Source: CADEED01 sp035701825 (GTDB lineage Bacteria; Pseudomonadota; Gammaproteobacteria; Steroidobacterales; Steroidobacteraceae). Taken from it: DNA of 64,000 nt. The stretch is from positions 1 to 64,000 of the forward strand of contig DASSRK010000198.1 of NCBI GenBank assembly GCA_035701825.1. Direction: 5' to 3'. This document shows, piece by piece, positions 52,128 through 62,300 of the stretch. The position numbers were made by a program, and so were the translations under genes. Each line of letters starts with the position of its first letter. The stretch's first letter is position 1. The notes under the pieces were generated by a model. That model made no database searches, had not been told where the DNA came from, and saw nothing but the letters and a program-made list of their open reading frames with translations.

Positions 52128-52740
52128 GGCTTGCCGGGTCTCTTGCATGGCGGTCATCGTCGCTGAATTCCACGCGGCCCGCAAAGTCGAAGCTGGTCAG
52201 GATGACGCGCTCGTCCTTCACCAGGCTGCTCGCGGGGCCGAGGCAGAAACCGCGCGCCGTCACCCGGTAGACCGCGCGCCCGGCACCCAGGGTTTCCACG
52301 CGTTCCTGCGTCAGAGAATCCACCGTGCATTTGTCGTCACCCTGGGTCGCGAAGATCCGCCGTTCTCCTTCGAACAGCACTGTCACGTTGGTGCGCAGGC
52401 CGTTGCCGGAGGTGCCCTCGGTCACGCCCGCGATGCCGAATACCAGGCGGATGCGATGGCCTGCGCCGCGCGCCGGTCCGCCGATGCTGACGCGTACGCC
52501 ATTGCTGTCGTGGTCCTTGCCGGGCGGCCGGGGACCGCCATCGCACTGCATCTCGGCGTTCTTCCAGTTCAAGTCGAGGTCGATGGCGCCGCGCATGCGT
52601 GCGCGCAGGTAACCGCCGCCCACGGAAAAGCAGCCCGCTGCCGTGCGGTCGGCGGGACCTGCAGGCGGATCTGCCGGGCTGGCGTGCGTGGATGTCAGCG
52701 CCATGACGACACCGACGATGGCGCAGGTGCGCGGAGACAT
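52111..52740 (-). CDS. Secreted protein of unknown function
   Basis: 209 residues beginning MSPRTCAIVGVVMAL. The signal peptide ends near THASPA. Four cysteines (AAGCFSVGG, EMQCDGG, DKCTVD and GFCLGP) suggest disulfides. Contains GNGLRTNVTVLFEGERRIF and a polar Asp/His-rich C-terminus. Not recognised. Divergent from glgC, 49 bases away, and coupled to the DUF192 gene. Confidence 0.65.
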   Translation of the reverse strand: MSPRTCAIVGVVMALTSTHASPADPPAGPADRTAAGCFSVGGGYLRARMRGAIDLDLNWKNAEMQCDGGPRPPGKDHDSNGVRVSIGGPARGAGHRIRLVFGIAGVTEGTSGNGLRTNVTVLFEGERRIFATQGDDKCTVDSLTQERVETLGAGRAVYRVTARGFCLGPASSLVKDERVILTSFDFAGRVEFSDDDRHARDPASHATKT

Positions 52741-52762
52741 GCGTCTACGGTAGCACGCACCC

Positions 52763-52784
52763 TATACTGCCAATCAAAAGAGGA
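52763..52784 (+). promoter_or_regulatory. Likely glgC promoter -10 and ribosome-binding site
   Basis: TATACT at 52763-52768 and AGAGGA about 6 bases before the ATG at 52790 give a compact promoter-to-start arrangement. The -35 region is not recognisable. Confidence 0.5.
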
Positions 52785-52789
52785 CCCCA

Positions 52790-54061
52790 ATGGCCAAACG
52801 CCCCGCACGCGCTACTTCCGGTCGATACGTCAGCCGTCTCACCAGCGGCACCCTCGCGGTCATCATGGCTGGCGGCCGCGGTGAACGACTCAAGGGCCTC
52901 ACCGAGAATCGCGCCAAACCCGCGACGCCGTTCGGCGGCAAGTTCCGCATCATCGATTTCGTGTTGTCCAACTGCGTTAACTCGGGCATCCGCCAGATCA
53001 CGGTGCTGACGCAGTACAAGGCGCAGTCGCTGATCCAGCACATCCACCGCGGCTGGGGCTACATGCGCGGCGAGTTCGGCGAGTTCGTCGAAGTAATTCC
53101 CGCGCAGCAGAAGACCGGCAGCCACTGGTATCGCGGCACCGCCGATGCGGTCTACCAGAACATCGACGTCATGCACTCGCACCGGCCGAAGCACGTGCTG
53201 GTGCTGGCCGGGGACCACATCTACAAGATGGACTACGGCCCGATGATTGCCTATCACGTGGAGAAGGGCGCCGACATCACCGTGGGCGTGGTCGAGGTAC
53301 CCATCGTCGATGCGCGCGAGTTCGGCGTGCTCACCGTGACCGAGTGGAATCGCGTCACGCGTTTCGTGGAGAAATCACCGACACCGGACCCGATGCCGGG
53401 GCGTACCGACGCGGCACTCGCCTCCATGGGCATCTACGTCTTCAATCCCGAGCTGCTCGAAAAACTGCTCATCGAAGATGCCGCCGACGACAAGTCCAAG
53501 CACGATTTCGGCAAGGACATCATTCCCAAGTCCATCGAGAAGTTGCAGGTCTTTGCCTATCCTTTCCGGGACGTTAAGACGCGTGCGCAGTCTTATTGGC
53601 GCGATGTTGGAACAATCGACGCGTTTTACGAGGCCAACATCGAGATGGTCTGGGTCAATCCCGAGCTCAACATCTACGACGAAGACTGGCCGATCTGGAC
53701 CTACCAGGCGCAGACGCCGCCGGCCAAGTTCGTGCTTGACGAGGACGGTCGGCGCGGTATCGCGATCAACTCACTGGTGTCGGGCGGCGTGATCATCTCC
53801 GGCGCGACGGTGCGTGAATCGTTGTTGTTCTCGGGCGTGCGAGTGGAGGAACGTTCGAACGTCGAGCGCTCGGTGATCCTGCCCAATGTGCGCATCGGAC
53901 CTGATTGCCAGATCCGCAACGCCATCATCGACGAGAACTGCGAGATCGCCGGGGGCACGCGCATTGGTTTCGATCGTGCCGAGGATTCCAGGCGCTTCCT
54001 GGTCACGGACAAGGGCGTGGTGCTGGTGACGCCCGACATGCTCACGCATGGCCATGCCTGA
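52790..54061 (+). CDS. glgC: Glucose-1-phosphate adenylyltransferase GlgC
   Basis: 423 residues. It makes ADP-glucose from glucose-1-phosphate and ATP for glycogen synthesis. Motifs include GGRGERLKGLTENRAKPATPFGG (nucleotide-binding), RIIDFVLSNCVNSGI, GWGYMRGEFGEFVEVIPAQQ and GTADAVYQNI, followed by HVLVLAGDHIYKMDYG and the left-handed beta-helix C-terminus (VIISGATVRESLLFSGVRV). Allosteric lysines near the N-terminus are plausible. The 3' end overlaps the LEA-like gene by 14 bases. Confidence 0.95.
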   Translation: MAKRPARATSGRYVSRLTSGTLAVIMAGGRGERLKGLTENRAKPATPFGGKFRIIDFVLSNCVNSGIRQITVLTQYKAQSLIQHIHRGWGYMRGEFGEFVEVIPAQQKTGSHWYRGTADAVYQNIDVMHSHRPKHVLVLAGDHIYKMDYGPMIAYHVEKGADITVGVVEVPIVDAREFGVLTVTEWNRVTRFVEKSPTPDPMPGRTDAALASMGIYVFNPELLEKLLIEDAADDKSKHDFGKDIIPKSIEKLQVFAYPFRDVKTRAQSYWRDVGTIDAFYEANIEMVWVNPELNIYDEDWPIWTYQAQTPPAKFVLDEDGRRGIAINSLVSGGVIISGATVRESLLFSGVRVEERSNVERSVILPNVRIGPDCQIRNAIIDENCEIAGGTRIGFDRAEDSRRFLVTDKGVVLVTPDMLTHGHA

Positions 54062-54518
54062 AGCGTCATGCCGCCGGACGTCGCTGCTGGCGCTGATCGG
54101 CGCGCTGCTGGTCGCGCCCGCATGTTCCACCCTCAAGCTCGAGCCGCCGCAACTCAGCGTCGTGACGATGAAGGTACAGAGCGCCGACATCTTTTCGCAG
54201 CGGCTGCAGATGCGCCTGCGCGTGGTGAATCCCAACGACCGCGAGCTGCCCATCAAGGGCATCAGCTATCGCATCGAAGTCGAGGGCGACCCGCTGGCGG
54301 AAGGTCTCACCGACGCGCCCTTCGTGGTCCCCGCGCTGGGCGAGGCCGAGTTCGACATGCAGGTCACGGCGAACCTCGCCGGCACGCTGGCGAAATACCT
54401 GATGCGCGGCAGTACGCCCCCGGCGCTCGACTACCGCCTGGTCGGCAAGGTGGCGCTATCCAGCGGCTTTCTGCGCAGCATTCCCTTCGACGAGCATGGC
54501 AGCGTCAAGCTGAAGTAA
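54048..54518 (+). CDS. LEA type 2-like lipoprotein
   Basis: 156 residues; a second ATG at 54054 is equally possible. VAPACS near residue 26 is a plausible lipobox, so it is probably an outer-membrane-facing lipoprotein. The rest is the LEA14/WHy-like beta-sandwich: LEPPQLSVVTMKVQS, LRVVNPNDRELPIKGISYRIEV, and LVGKVALSSGFLRSIPF. LEA14 domains are linked to stress tolerance. It overlaps glgC and, on the opposite strand, the 3' end of glgA by 63 bases. Confidence 0.83.
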   Translation: MAMPEASCRRTSLLALIGALLVAPACSTLKLEPPQLSVVTMKVQSADIFSQRLQMRLRVVNPNDRELPIKGISYRIEVEGDPLAEGLTDAPFVVPALGEAEFDMQVTANLAGTLAKYLMRGSTPPALDYRLVGKVALSSGFLRSIPFDEHGSVKLK

Positions 54519-55994
54519 CCCGGCGAACAGCTGCAGGTACTCGAGGGTCTGCTTCGCCCAGGAGAAATCCTGGCGCATGGCGTTCTGCACCAGCCGATCC
54601 CACAGCTCCGGCTGCGCGTACCAGTCGCGCGCCGTGTCCAGGGCCCAGTTCATCGCGCCGCTGTCGAAATCGTTGAACACGATGCCGGTGCCGGTGCCGC
54701 TCGCCGGATCGAAGTGCGTGACCGAATCGGCGAGGCCGCCGGTGCGTCGCACGACCGGGATGGTGCCGTAGCGCAGGCTGTACATCTGGTTGAGCCCGCA
54801 GGGCTCGTACTGCGACGGCATCAGGAAAACGTCGCTCGCGCCCTCGATCCAGTGCGCCAGCGATTCGTCGTAGCCGCCGAAGAACCAGGCCTGTCCGCGG
54901 TGACGCTCGGCCAGCCCCGCGAAGAACCGCTCGTACTTTTCGTCACCGCTCCCCAGCACCGCGACGCGCACGTCGTGTTGTTGCAGCAGTCGCGGCAGCG
55001 TGTCGAGCAGCAGGTCGAAGCCCTTCTGCGGCGTGAGCCGGCTGACGATGCCGAACAGCGGCACACGCCCCTGCGTGGGCCGCAGGTTCTGCCGCAGCAG
55101 GAAATTGCGCTTCAGCTCCGCCTTTTTCGCGAGCTGCTGCGGCCCGAAGTGCACCGGCAGGTGGCGGTCGTGGCGCGGGTCCCATTCCTCGTAGTCGACC
55201 CCGTTGAGGATGCCGCGCACCGCGTTGCCGCGCGCGGCCAGCGCCTGCTCCATGCCCATGCCATACAGCGGCGTGGTGATCTCGCGCGCGTAGGTCGGGC
55301 TGACGGTGGTGACCGCGTCGGCGTGCAGGATGCCGTGCTTGAGCGCGTTGATGCGCCCGGCGCGCAGGTCGTCCTGGTGGAGTAGATAGGTGTCGGCGCC
55401 GAGATCGAGGTCCGCGACGTCGCCCGCGCCGAACTCGCCCTGGTAGCCGATGTTGTGGATGGTCAGCACCGAGCGCGCCGACGCGAACGCCGGGTCGTCG
55501 CGGTAGTTCGATCGCAGCCACAACGGCGCGAAGGCCGCGTGCCAGTCGTGCGAATGCACGATGTGCGGCTGGAAATTCATGCGCCGGCAGCATTCCAGCG
55601 CCGCGCGCGTCAGCACCAGGAAGCGCCGGTGCTCGTCCGGGTCATTGGTGTAGAGCCGTGGGCGCGCGTACAGGGCATCCGACTCCACGAGGTAGACAGG
55701 GGTCGACGAGCCAGGCCGGGCTGCCGTGCCCGGCAGCCGGGCGCGCCACACGTCGACCTGGTATTCATGGCTGCCGATGACGATGGACAGTCGCTGCAGC
55801 GATTCGACCCGCACGGCGTCGACCTGGTCGCGGCGCATCTGCGCGTAGAACGGCACGAACAGGCGCACGTCGTGGCCATGGGCCGTCAGCTGGCGCGACA
55901 ACGCACCCGCCACGTCGGCGAGCCCGCCGGTCTTGGCGAAGGGAACGACTTCCGAGGCGATGGCGCAGATGTGCAGTTTCACGGCGGCGGGCAT
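54456..55994 (-). CDS. glgA: Glycogen synthase GlgA
   Basis: 512 residues. It elongates glycogen with ADP-glucose. N-terminal KTGGLADVAGALS binds ADP-glucose; HSHDWHAAFAPLWL, TIHNIGYQGEF and GIVSRLTPQKGFDLLL follow; MPSQYEPCGLNQ and GTGIVFNDF close the C-terminal half (GT5 family). The ATG at 55994 is preferred to the GTG at 56003. The last 63 bases run opposite the LEA-like gene, so the two transcripts are complementary there. Confidence 0.94.
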   Translation of the reverse strand: MPAAVKLHICAIASEVVPFAKTGGLADVAGALSRQLTAHGHDVRLFVPFYAQMRRDQVDAVRVESLQRLSIVIGSHEYQVDVWRARLPGTAARPGSSTPVYLVESDALYARPRLYTNDPDEHRRFLVLTRAALECCRRMNFQPHIVHSHDWHAAFAPLWLRSNYRDDPAFASARSVLTIHNIGYQGEFGAGDVADLDLGADTYLLHQDDLRAGRINALKHGILHADAVTTVSPTYAREITTPLYGMGMEQALAARGNAVRGILNGVDYEEWDPRHDRHLPVHFGPQQLAKKAELKRNFLLRQNLRPTQGRVPLFGIVSRLTPQKGFDLLLDTLPRLLQQHDVRVAVLGSGDEKYERFFAGLAERHRGQAWFFGGYDESLAHWIEGASDVFLMPSQYEPCGLNQMYSLRYGTIPVVRRTGGLADSVTHFDPASGTGTGIVFNDFDSGAMNWALDTARDWYAQPELWDRLVQNAMRQDFSWAKQTLEYLQLFAGLLQLDAAMLVEGNAAQKAAG

Positions 55995-56020
55995 TTTAGC
56001 CACTAGTCGCCGCTGGTAGC

Positions 56021-57193
56021 ATGGCGACCGGTCTCATTCCCATGCGACGTGCACTCACATTCCTGACGGCCATCCTGCTGTTGGCCGGATCGCTCGCCAT
56101 CGGCGCGCTCGCGGCCGACCTGCCATTCTGGCGCCGCGCGCTGCAACTGCCGTTGTCAGCCGATTCGCTCTACCTACCGGTCGCGACGATCGGCGTGCAG
56201 GCGGATCCGCACGCCGCGCAGGCCGTGCGCGTGGCGACGTCGCTGCCTGCGTCCACGCCCGCCCAGGCGCTTGATGCCGCCGTCGCGCGGGCGCGCGCCG
56301 CGGGTTCGCGCGCGTTGCTGGTCATGCAGGGGGGCAGCCTGGTGCTGTCGCATTATTTCGGCGGCGACGACCAGCACAGCCTGCTGCCCGCCGGGTTGAT
56401 CGCGCGCCCCGCCACCGCCATGGCCGTGGGACTGGCGCTGGCCGACCGCAGCATCGAATCGCTCGACCAGCCGGTGGCGCAGTACCTGCCCGAGTGGGAC
56501 GACGAGCCGCGCGGGCGCATCACGTTGCGGCAGCTGCTCGAGGACACCAGCGGCCTCGAAAGCGGCGGCGCCATGCCGCGGCTGCTGCGCCACTCGCCGT
56601 GGAGCGAGCCACGGCTGCTGCCGGCGTTCGCCACCGCCAAGGGCGTGCGCATGGTGTTGGGCAACGACTTCGCGAGCACGGCGTTGCGCTTCGACCTGGA
56701 ACACGAGCCGGGCGGTTTCCATCACGCATCGCCGGCGAACCCGCAGCTCGCGGCGCTGATCGTGGAGCGCGCAACCCGCACTCCCTTCGAGCAATACCTC
56801 GACGAGCGGCTATGGCGTGCGTTGGGCAATGGCCCTGCCGAGCTCGCGCTCGATCGGCGCGCCGGCATGCCGGCGGCGCATTGCTGCTGGCGCGCCACCG
56901 CGCCCGACATGCTCGCGTTGCTGAACCTGCTGGCAGTGCCAGGTGGCGCGGTGCTGCCCGACGGCTGGGCGCAGGAAATGTCACGCGCGTCGCGCGTCAA
57001 TGCGGCGAGCGGCATGCAGCTCACGCGCGGCGAACTGTCGGGCCAGCTCGTGCTGGGCGGAAGCGACGACGACGGCAGCGAGTTCTGGGTGTTTCCGCAG
57101 CGGCGGCTCGCCATCCTGAATATCGTCAATCCCGACGGGAGGAGCGACCCCGAGCTGCCCACCTTGCTGCTGCGGGCCCTCGATCCCGGCTGA
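56021..57193 (+). CDS. Serine beta-lactamase-fold protein, apparently catalytically inactive
   Basis: 390 residues; an ATG at 56042 is an alternative. Signal-anchor at about residues 8-31. The region VGLALADRSIESLDQPVAQYLPEW and ITLRQLLEDTSGLE match the AmpC/DD-peptidase/esterase fold closely. Where SxxK is expected there is L126-I-A-R129. The second motif (YxN or YxS) reads H235-A-S, and the third motif is not recognisable. All three catalytic residues therefore look replaced. It may be a regulatory or binding pseudo-enzyme of the periplasm. It starts 26 bases from the divergent glgA ATG. Confidence 0.8.
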   Translation: MATGLIPMRRALTFLTAILLLAGSLAIGALAADLPFWRRALQLPLSADSLYLPVATIGVQADPHAAQAVRVATSLPASTPAQALDAAVARARAAGSRALLVMQGGSLVLSHYFGGDDQHSLLPAGLIARPATAMAVGLALADRSIESLDQPVAQYLPEWDDEPRGRITLRQLLEDTSGLESGGAMPRLLRHSPWSEPRLLPAFATAKGVRMVLGNDFASTALRFDLEHEPGGFHHASPANPQLAALIVERATRTPFEQYLDERLWRALGNGPAELALDRRAGMPAAHCCWRATAPDMLALLNLLAVPGGAVLPDGWAQEMSRASRVNAASGMQLTRGELSGQLVLGGSDDDGSEFWVFPQRRLAILNIVNPDGRSDPELPTLLLRALDPG

Positions 57194-57245
57194 GAGCGCA
57201 AGTAACGGGTCGCGCCGTGGCGATGACGCCCGCACACTGCGCCCC

Positions 57246-58136
57246 ATGGACATGCAAGTGACCCCGACCGCAAGCAACCCCGCACGCCGGTTTCCGGATG
57301 GCTTCGTCGACAGCCGCGACTTCGTGCGCATGACGCGCGCCATCCAGTTCATCGAAGACGAGTACCAACGGCAGCCGAAACTCGCCGAGATCGCGCGCCA
57401 CGTCGGCTTGTCCGGATTCCACTTCAACCGGCTGTTCAGGCGGTGGACCGGCCTGACGCCGAAGCAATACCTCGCCGAGATCACCAGCCGTGCCGCGGGC
57501 GCCGCACTGCGTGACGAGGTGTCGGTCATGGATGCCGCGCTCGCTATAGGACTTTCCGGCGGCGGGCGTCTCCACGATCTGACGGTCACGCTCGAGGCGA
57601 TGTCGCCCGGCGAGATCCGGGCGCGCGGTGCGGGCGTGGTGATTCGTCATGGACTCGCGAGTACACCCTTCGGTACGGCGCTGCTGGCCGAGACTGGCCG
57701 CGGCCTCACGCGCCTGGCCTTCGTCGAGGCGGGTGGCGAGCGCGCCGAGCTGGCGGACCTGCGCGAGCAGTTTGCGCGGGCCGAGTTCGTGCGCGACGAC
57801 GCGCGCGCCCGTGAGCTCGTCCAGATGATCTGGGGCGAGCGGCGAGGCAGGTTGCCGCTCGCCGTCACCGGCACCAATTTCCAGGTGCAGGTATGGCGCG
57901 CGCTGCTCGAACTCGCACCGGGTGAGACGGTCACATACAGCGCGCTGGCGCGGCAGGTTGGCCTCGCGAAGGGTGCTCGAGCCGTCGGCAATGCCGTAGG
58001 CGCAAACCCCATCGCCTGGGTCATCCCCTGTCACCGGGTGCTGCGCGAGGGCGGGAAACTCGGCGGATATCGCTGGGGGACCGACCGAAAACGGATGATC
58101 CGCCGCTGGGAAAACGGGCGCGCCGGGGTTTCATAA
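57246..58136 (+). CDS. AraC-type regulator fused to methylated-DNA-protein-cysteine methyltransferase
   Basis: 296 residues. Residues about 25-115 are an AraC helix-turn-helix domain (LAEIARHVGLSGFHFNRLFRRW, KQYLAEITSRA). The C-terminal half is an MGMT domain with FQVQVWRALLELAPGETVTYSALA, the acceptor cysteine in IPCHRVLRE, and GGYRWG. It repairs O6-alkylguanine and may activate the adaptive response. The N-terminal zinc-cysteine sensor domain of Ada is absent, so the regulatory signal must come from the MGMT cysteine or another input. Confidence 0.92.
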   Translation: MDMQVTPTASNPARRFPDGFVDSRDFVRMTRAIQFIEDEYQRQPKLAEIARHVGLSGFHFNRLFRRWTGLTPKQYLAEITSRAAGAALRDEVSVMDAALAIGLSGGGRLHDLTVTLEAMSPGEIRARGAGVVIRHGLASTPFGTALLAETGRGLTRLAFVEAGGERAELADLREQFARAEFVRDDARARELVQMIWGERRGRLPLAVTGTNFQVQVWRALLELAPGETVTYSALARQVGLAKGARAVGNAVGANPIAWVIPCHRVLREGGKLGGYRWGTDRKRMIRRWENGRAGVS

Positions 58137-58210
58137 CATTTTGATTCCCCTGCTGTGTCGGCATGTTGGCGGTGACATACTGGCCGCCAATTCAGAGAGT
58201 GATCCGACAC

Positions 58211-59377
58211 GTGTCCGAACAGCGCAATCTCGTAACGCCCATTGCCATCGCGGTGGCGATCGTTTCCGCGGCCTGGGCGATCTATGCCACCCAGCACCAG
58301 GGTGCCGCGCCCGGCGCGGGCCCGGGGCAGGGCGCGGCCGCGAGGAACAGCGCGCCGGCATTCGTCGCCGTGGCGCCGGTGCGCAGCGAGACTGTCAGCC
58401 AGAAGCTCGAAGCGTTGGGCAATGCCCGCGCCAACGAATCGGTGGACGTGACTTCCAAGACTTCGAACGTGGTGACCGCGGTGAGCTTCGGTGATGGCGA
58501 GCGCGTCAAGCGCGGCCAGGTGCTGGTGCAACTCGACGATGCGCAGGCACGCGCCGACGTCGCTGCGGCCGAGGCCGCGGTCGCCGAGAGCGAGCGGCTG
58601 TTCAATCGCAGCCGCGAACTGATGGCCACCGAGGCGTTGTCGAAGTCGCAGTTCGACCAGCTCGAGGCCACGCTCAAGGCCAATCGCGCCCGGCTGGCCG
58701 CCGCGCAGGCGCGGCTCGAGGACACCGTGATCCGCGCGCCGTTCTCCGGGCGCGTGGGATTGCGTCGCGTCAGTGTCGGCACGCTCATCAGCCCGGGCGC
58801 GGTGATCACCACGCTCGACGACACCAGCGTCATCAAGCTGGATTTCTCGGTGCCGGAAAATTTCCTGTCCACGTTGCGCGAGGGACTCGCGGTGCGCGCC
58901 ACGGCGCCGGCGTTCCCCGGTCGCACGTTCGCCGGCAAGGTCGCGAGCATCGACTCGCGCGTCGACGTGAATTCGCGCGCCGTCACGGTACGTGCCTTGC
59001 TGGCCAACGAAGACGGTGCGCTGCGTCCCGGCATGTTCCTCAACGTTTCGCTGGCCAACGACGAGCGCGACACGCTGGTCATCCCGGAGCAGGCGCTGAC
59101 GCCGGAGGCCGAGCGGCAATTCGTGTTCGTGGTCGCCGATGGCCGGGCGCAGCGCCGCGAAGTGCGCATCGGCTCGCGCCGTCCGGGCAGCGTCGAGGTG
59201 CTCGCGGGCCTCAAGCCCGGCGAGCAGGTGGTGGTCGAAGGCACGCAGAAGGTGCGCGACGGCAGCCCGGTGCGCGCCACGGAAATCGCCGCCGACAACG
59301 AGCTGGCCAGCGAGCGCGCCGGCGCCTCGCACGAGGCCAATACCGCCGGCGCCGGTACCGGCGCCATGCGCCAATGA
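58211..59377 (+). CDS. RND efflux periplasmic adaptor (membrane fusion protein)
   Basis: 388 residues from the GTG at 58211, preceded by GAGAGTGA; GTG at 58199 is possible. An N-terminal anchor helix (LVTPIAIAVAIVSAAWAIYA) is followed by the barrel-sandwich, alpha-hairpin and beta-barrel domains of the MFP family: RANESVDVTSKTSNVV, EALSKSQFDQLEATLKANRARL, VIRAPFSGRVGLRRVS and VPENFLSTLREG. It bridges the RND pump and an outer-membrane channel. The channel gene is not in this window. Confidence 0.92.
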   Translation: MSEQRNLVTPIAIAVAIVSAAWAIYATQHQGAAPGAGPGQGAAARNSAPAFVAVAPVRSETVSQKLEALGNARANESVDVTSKTSNVVTAVSFGDGERVKRGQVLVQLDDAQARADVAAAEAAVAESERLFNRSRELMATEALSKSQFDQLEATLKANRARLAAAQARLEDTVIRAPFSGRVGLRRVSVGTLISPGAVITTLDDTSVIKLDFSVPENFLSTLREGLAVRATAPAFPGRTFAGKVASIDSRVDVNSRAVTVRALLANEDGALRPGMFLNVSLANDERDTLVIPEQALTPEAERQFVFVVADGRAQRREVRIGSRRPGSVEVLAGLKPGEQVVVEGTQKVRDGSPVRATEIAADNELASERAGASHEANTAGAGTGAMRQ

Positions 59378-59390
59378 GCGGCCCGCCGCG

Positions 59391-62300
59391 ATGATGATCT
59401 CCGACCTGTCGGTACGGCGGCCCGTATTCGCGACGGTCATGTCGCTGCTGCTGTTCATCCTGGGCCTGGGCGCGATCACGCGGCTCAGCCTGCGCGAGTT
59501 TCCCGACGTCGATCGTCCCGTCGTCAACGTGGAAACGCGCTACCGCGGCGCTTCCTCGGACGTGGTCGAGTCGCGCATCACGCAGATCATCGAGAACGAG
59601 ATCTCGGGCATCGAGGGCGTCGAGCGGCTGAATTCCTCGAGCCGCGACGAGCGCTCGCAGATCAACGTCGAGTTCACGCTGGAGCGCGACCTCGACAGCG
59701 CGGCCAACGACGTACGCGAACGCCTGTCGCGCGTCGCGGCGCGGCTGCCGCTCGAGTCCGACCCGCCGCAGATCACCAAGGTGGACAGCGGCACCGATCC
59801 GATCATCTGGCTCAACGTGGCCAGCACCCAGCGCAACATGCTGGAGCTCACCGACTACATGGAGCGCTTCCTCGTCGACCAGTTCTCGACGCTGGACGGC
59901 GTGGCCTCGGTGCGCATGAACGGCGCGCGGCGCTACGCGATGCGCGTGTGGCTGCAGCGCGAGAACCTGGCCGCGCGCCAGCTCACCGTGGCGGACGTCG
60001 AGAACGCACTGCTGCGCGAAAACGTGGAGATTCCCGCCGGGCGGCTCGAATCGCGCGAGCGCGAGTTCTCGCTGCGCACCGACACCAACCTGCGCAACGA
60101 GGAAGACTTCCGCAACCTGGTCATCGGGCACGGCCCCGACGGCTACCTGGTGCGGCTCGGCGAAGTCGCCGAGGTGCGGCTCGCTTCGGACGACGATCGC
60201 AGCATCTCGCGCTCGAATGGCGTGATCGGCCTGTCGATGGCCATCATCCCGCAGTCCAAGGCCAACGTGCTCGCGACTTCCAGCGCGGTGAAGAAGCGCC
60301 TGGCCGAGATCCAGCCCACGCTGCCCAAGGACATTTCGCTCGAGATCAACATCGACAACGGCGTCTACATCGCCGCCTCGCTCAAGAACGTGGTGTGGGC
60401 CCTGTCCGAGACGCTGGTGCTGGTGCTCATCGTCATCTTCCTGTTTCTCGGCACGGCGCGCGCGACGCTGATACCCGCGGTCACCATCCCGGTGTCGATC
60501 ATCGCGGCGGCCATCGTCATGGCCGCGCTCGATTACTCGGTCAATACGCTGACGCTGCTCGCGGCGGTGCTGGCCATCGGCCTGGTGGTCGACGACGCCA
60601 TCGTGGTGCTCGAGAACATCGTGCGTCGCGTCGAAGGCGGGGAGCCCGCGGTCCTGGCCTCGATCAACGGGTCGCGCGAGATCGGTTTCGCGGTCATCGC
60701 GACCACGCTGGTGCTGATGGCGGTGTTCATCCCGGTGTCGTTCATGACGGGTGACACCGGGCGATTGTTCGGCGAATTCGGCGTGACCGTGGCGGCCGCC
60801 GTGGGTTTCTCGGCTTTCGTCGCGCTCAGTCTCACGCCGATGATGGCCTCGAAGCTGTTCGGCCAGGGCATGCCACGCTCGCGCATGGCGGGCGGAGTCG
60901 ACCGCGTTTTCCACAATCTCGACGATCGCTATGCGGTGGCGCTGCGCCGCGCGCTCGGTGGTCGCCGTCCGGCATGGATCGTCGGTGGCGCGCTCGGCAT
61001 CTTTGGCCTGCTGCTGGTGCTGCTGGTGATCGGCTGGCCCTTCGGCGGACTCAAGATTCCGAGCGAGCTCGCGCCGCAGGAAGACCGCGCGATGATCCGC
61101 ATCTTCGTCACCGCGCCCGAAGGCTCGAGCGTGGCCTATCTCGATCGCCAGCTGCGGCAGGTCGAGGAAATCTCGATGGCCGAGGTGGACAACGGCAATG
61201 CGCGGCGCGTGAACACGCGCAGCGGCGGCTTCGGCCGCAATGCCGACACGAACACCGGCTTCATCATCCTGCCGCTGAATCTCTGGGATCAGCGCGACGA
61301 GAGCGCCGGCCAGATCGCGGATCGCATCCGGCGCGAGACCCAGGGAATCTCCGGCGCGCGCGTCAACGTCAACCAGGTGGGCTCACCCCTCACGCGCAAC
61401 AGCACGCGGCCATTGGCCATCGCGCTGGGCGGCGGCGACTATGACCAGATCGTGCAATGGCGCGACAAGGTCATGCAGCGCGTGGCGCAGGAAAACCCGC
61501 GCATCCTCAACCTCGAGTCCGACTACCTCGAGCGCCAGCCGCGCGTCATCGTGCAGATCGACCGCAACAAGGCCGCCGACCTGGGCGTGTCGCTGCAGTC
61601 GGTGGGCCGCACGCTCGAGACCATGATGGGCTCGCGCATCGTCACCACCTTCGAGCGTGCCGGCGAGGAATACGACGTCATGCTGCAGGCATTGGAATCG
61701 CAGCGTGCCTCGGTCGGCGACCTGGACAACCTCTACGTGCGCTCGGACAAGACCGGTGACCTGATCCCGTTGTCGGCGCTGGTGCGGGTGGAAGAGCGCG
61801 CAGGGCCCACCGAGTTGCGCCGCACGGATCGCATGCGCGCCATCGAGCTGGCCGGGTCGCTGGCTCCCGGCTACACGCTCGGCGAAGCCGTGGAGTACAT
61901 GGAGAAGGTGATCCGCGAAGAAGCGCCGCAGGCGCAGATCATCTACAACGGCGAGACCTACCAGTACAAGAAGTCCGGCGATGCCCTGTGGATCACGTTC
62001 GCGTTCGCGCTGCTGGTTGTGTACCTGGTGCTGGCGGCGCAGTTCGAGAGCTTCATCCATCCCATCGTGATCCTGGTGACCGTGCCGCTGGCGCTCACCG
62101 GCGCGCTGCTGGGACTGTTCCTGTTCAACTCCACCATCAACATCTTCAGCCAGATCGGCTGCATCATGCTGATAGGCATCGCCTGCAAGAACGGCATCCT
62201 GATCGTGGAGTTCTCGAACCAGCTGCGCGACCGGGGCGTGGAGTTCGTGGACGCGGTCATCCAGGCCTCGGCTACCCGCCTGCGCCCGGTGCTGATGACC

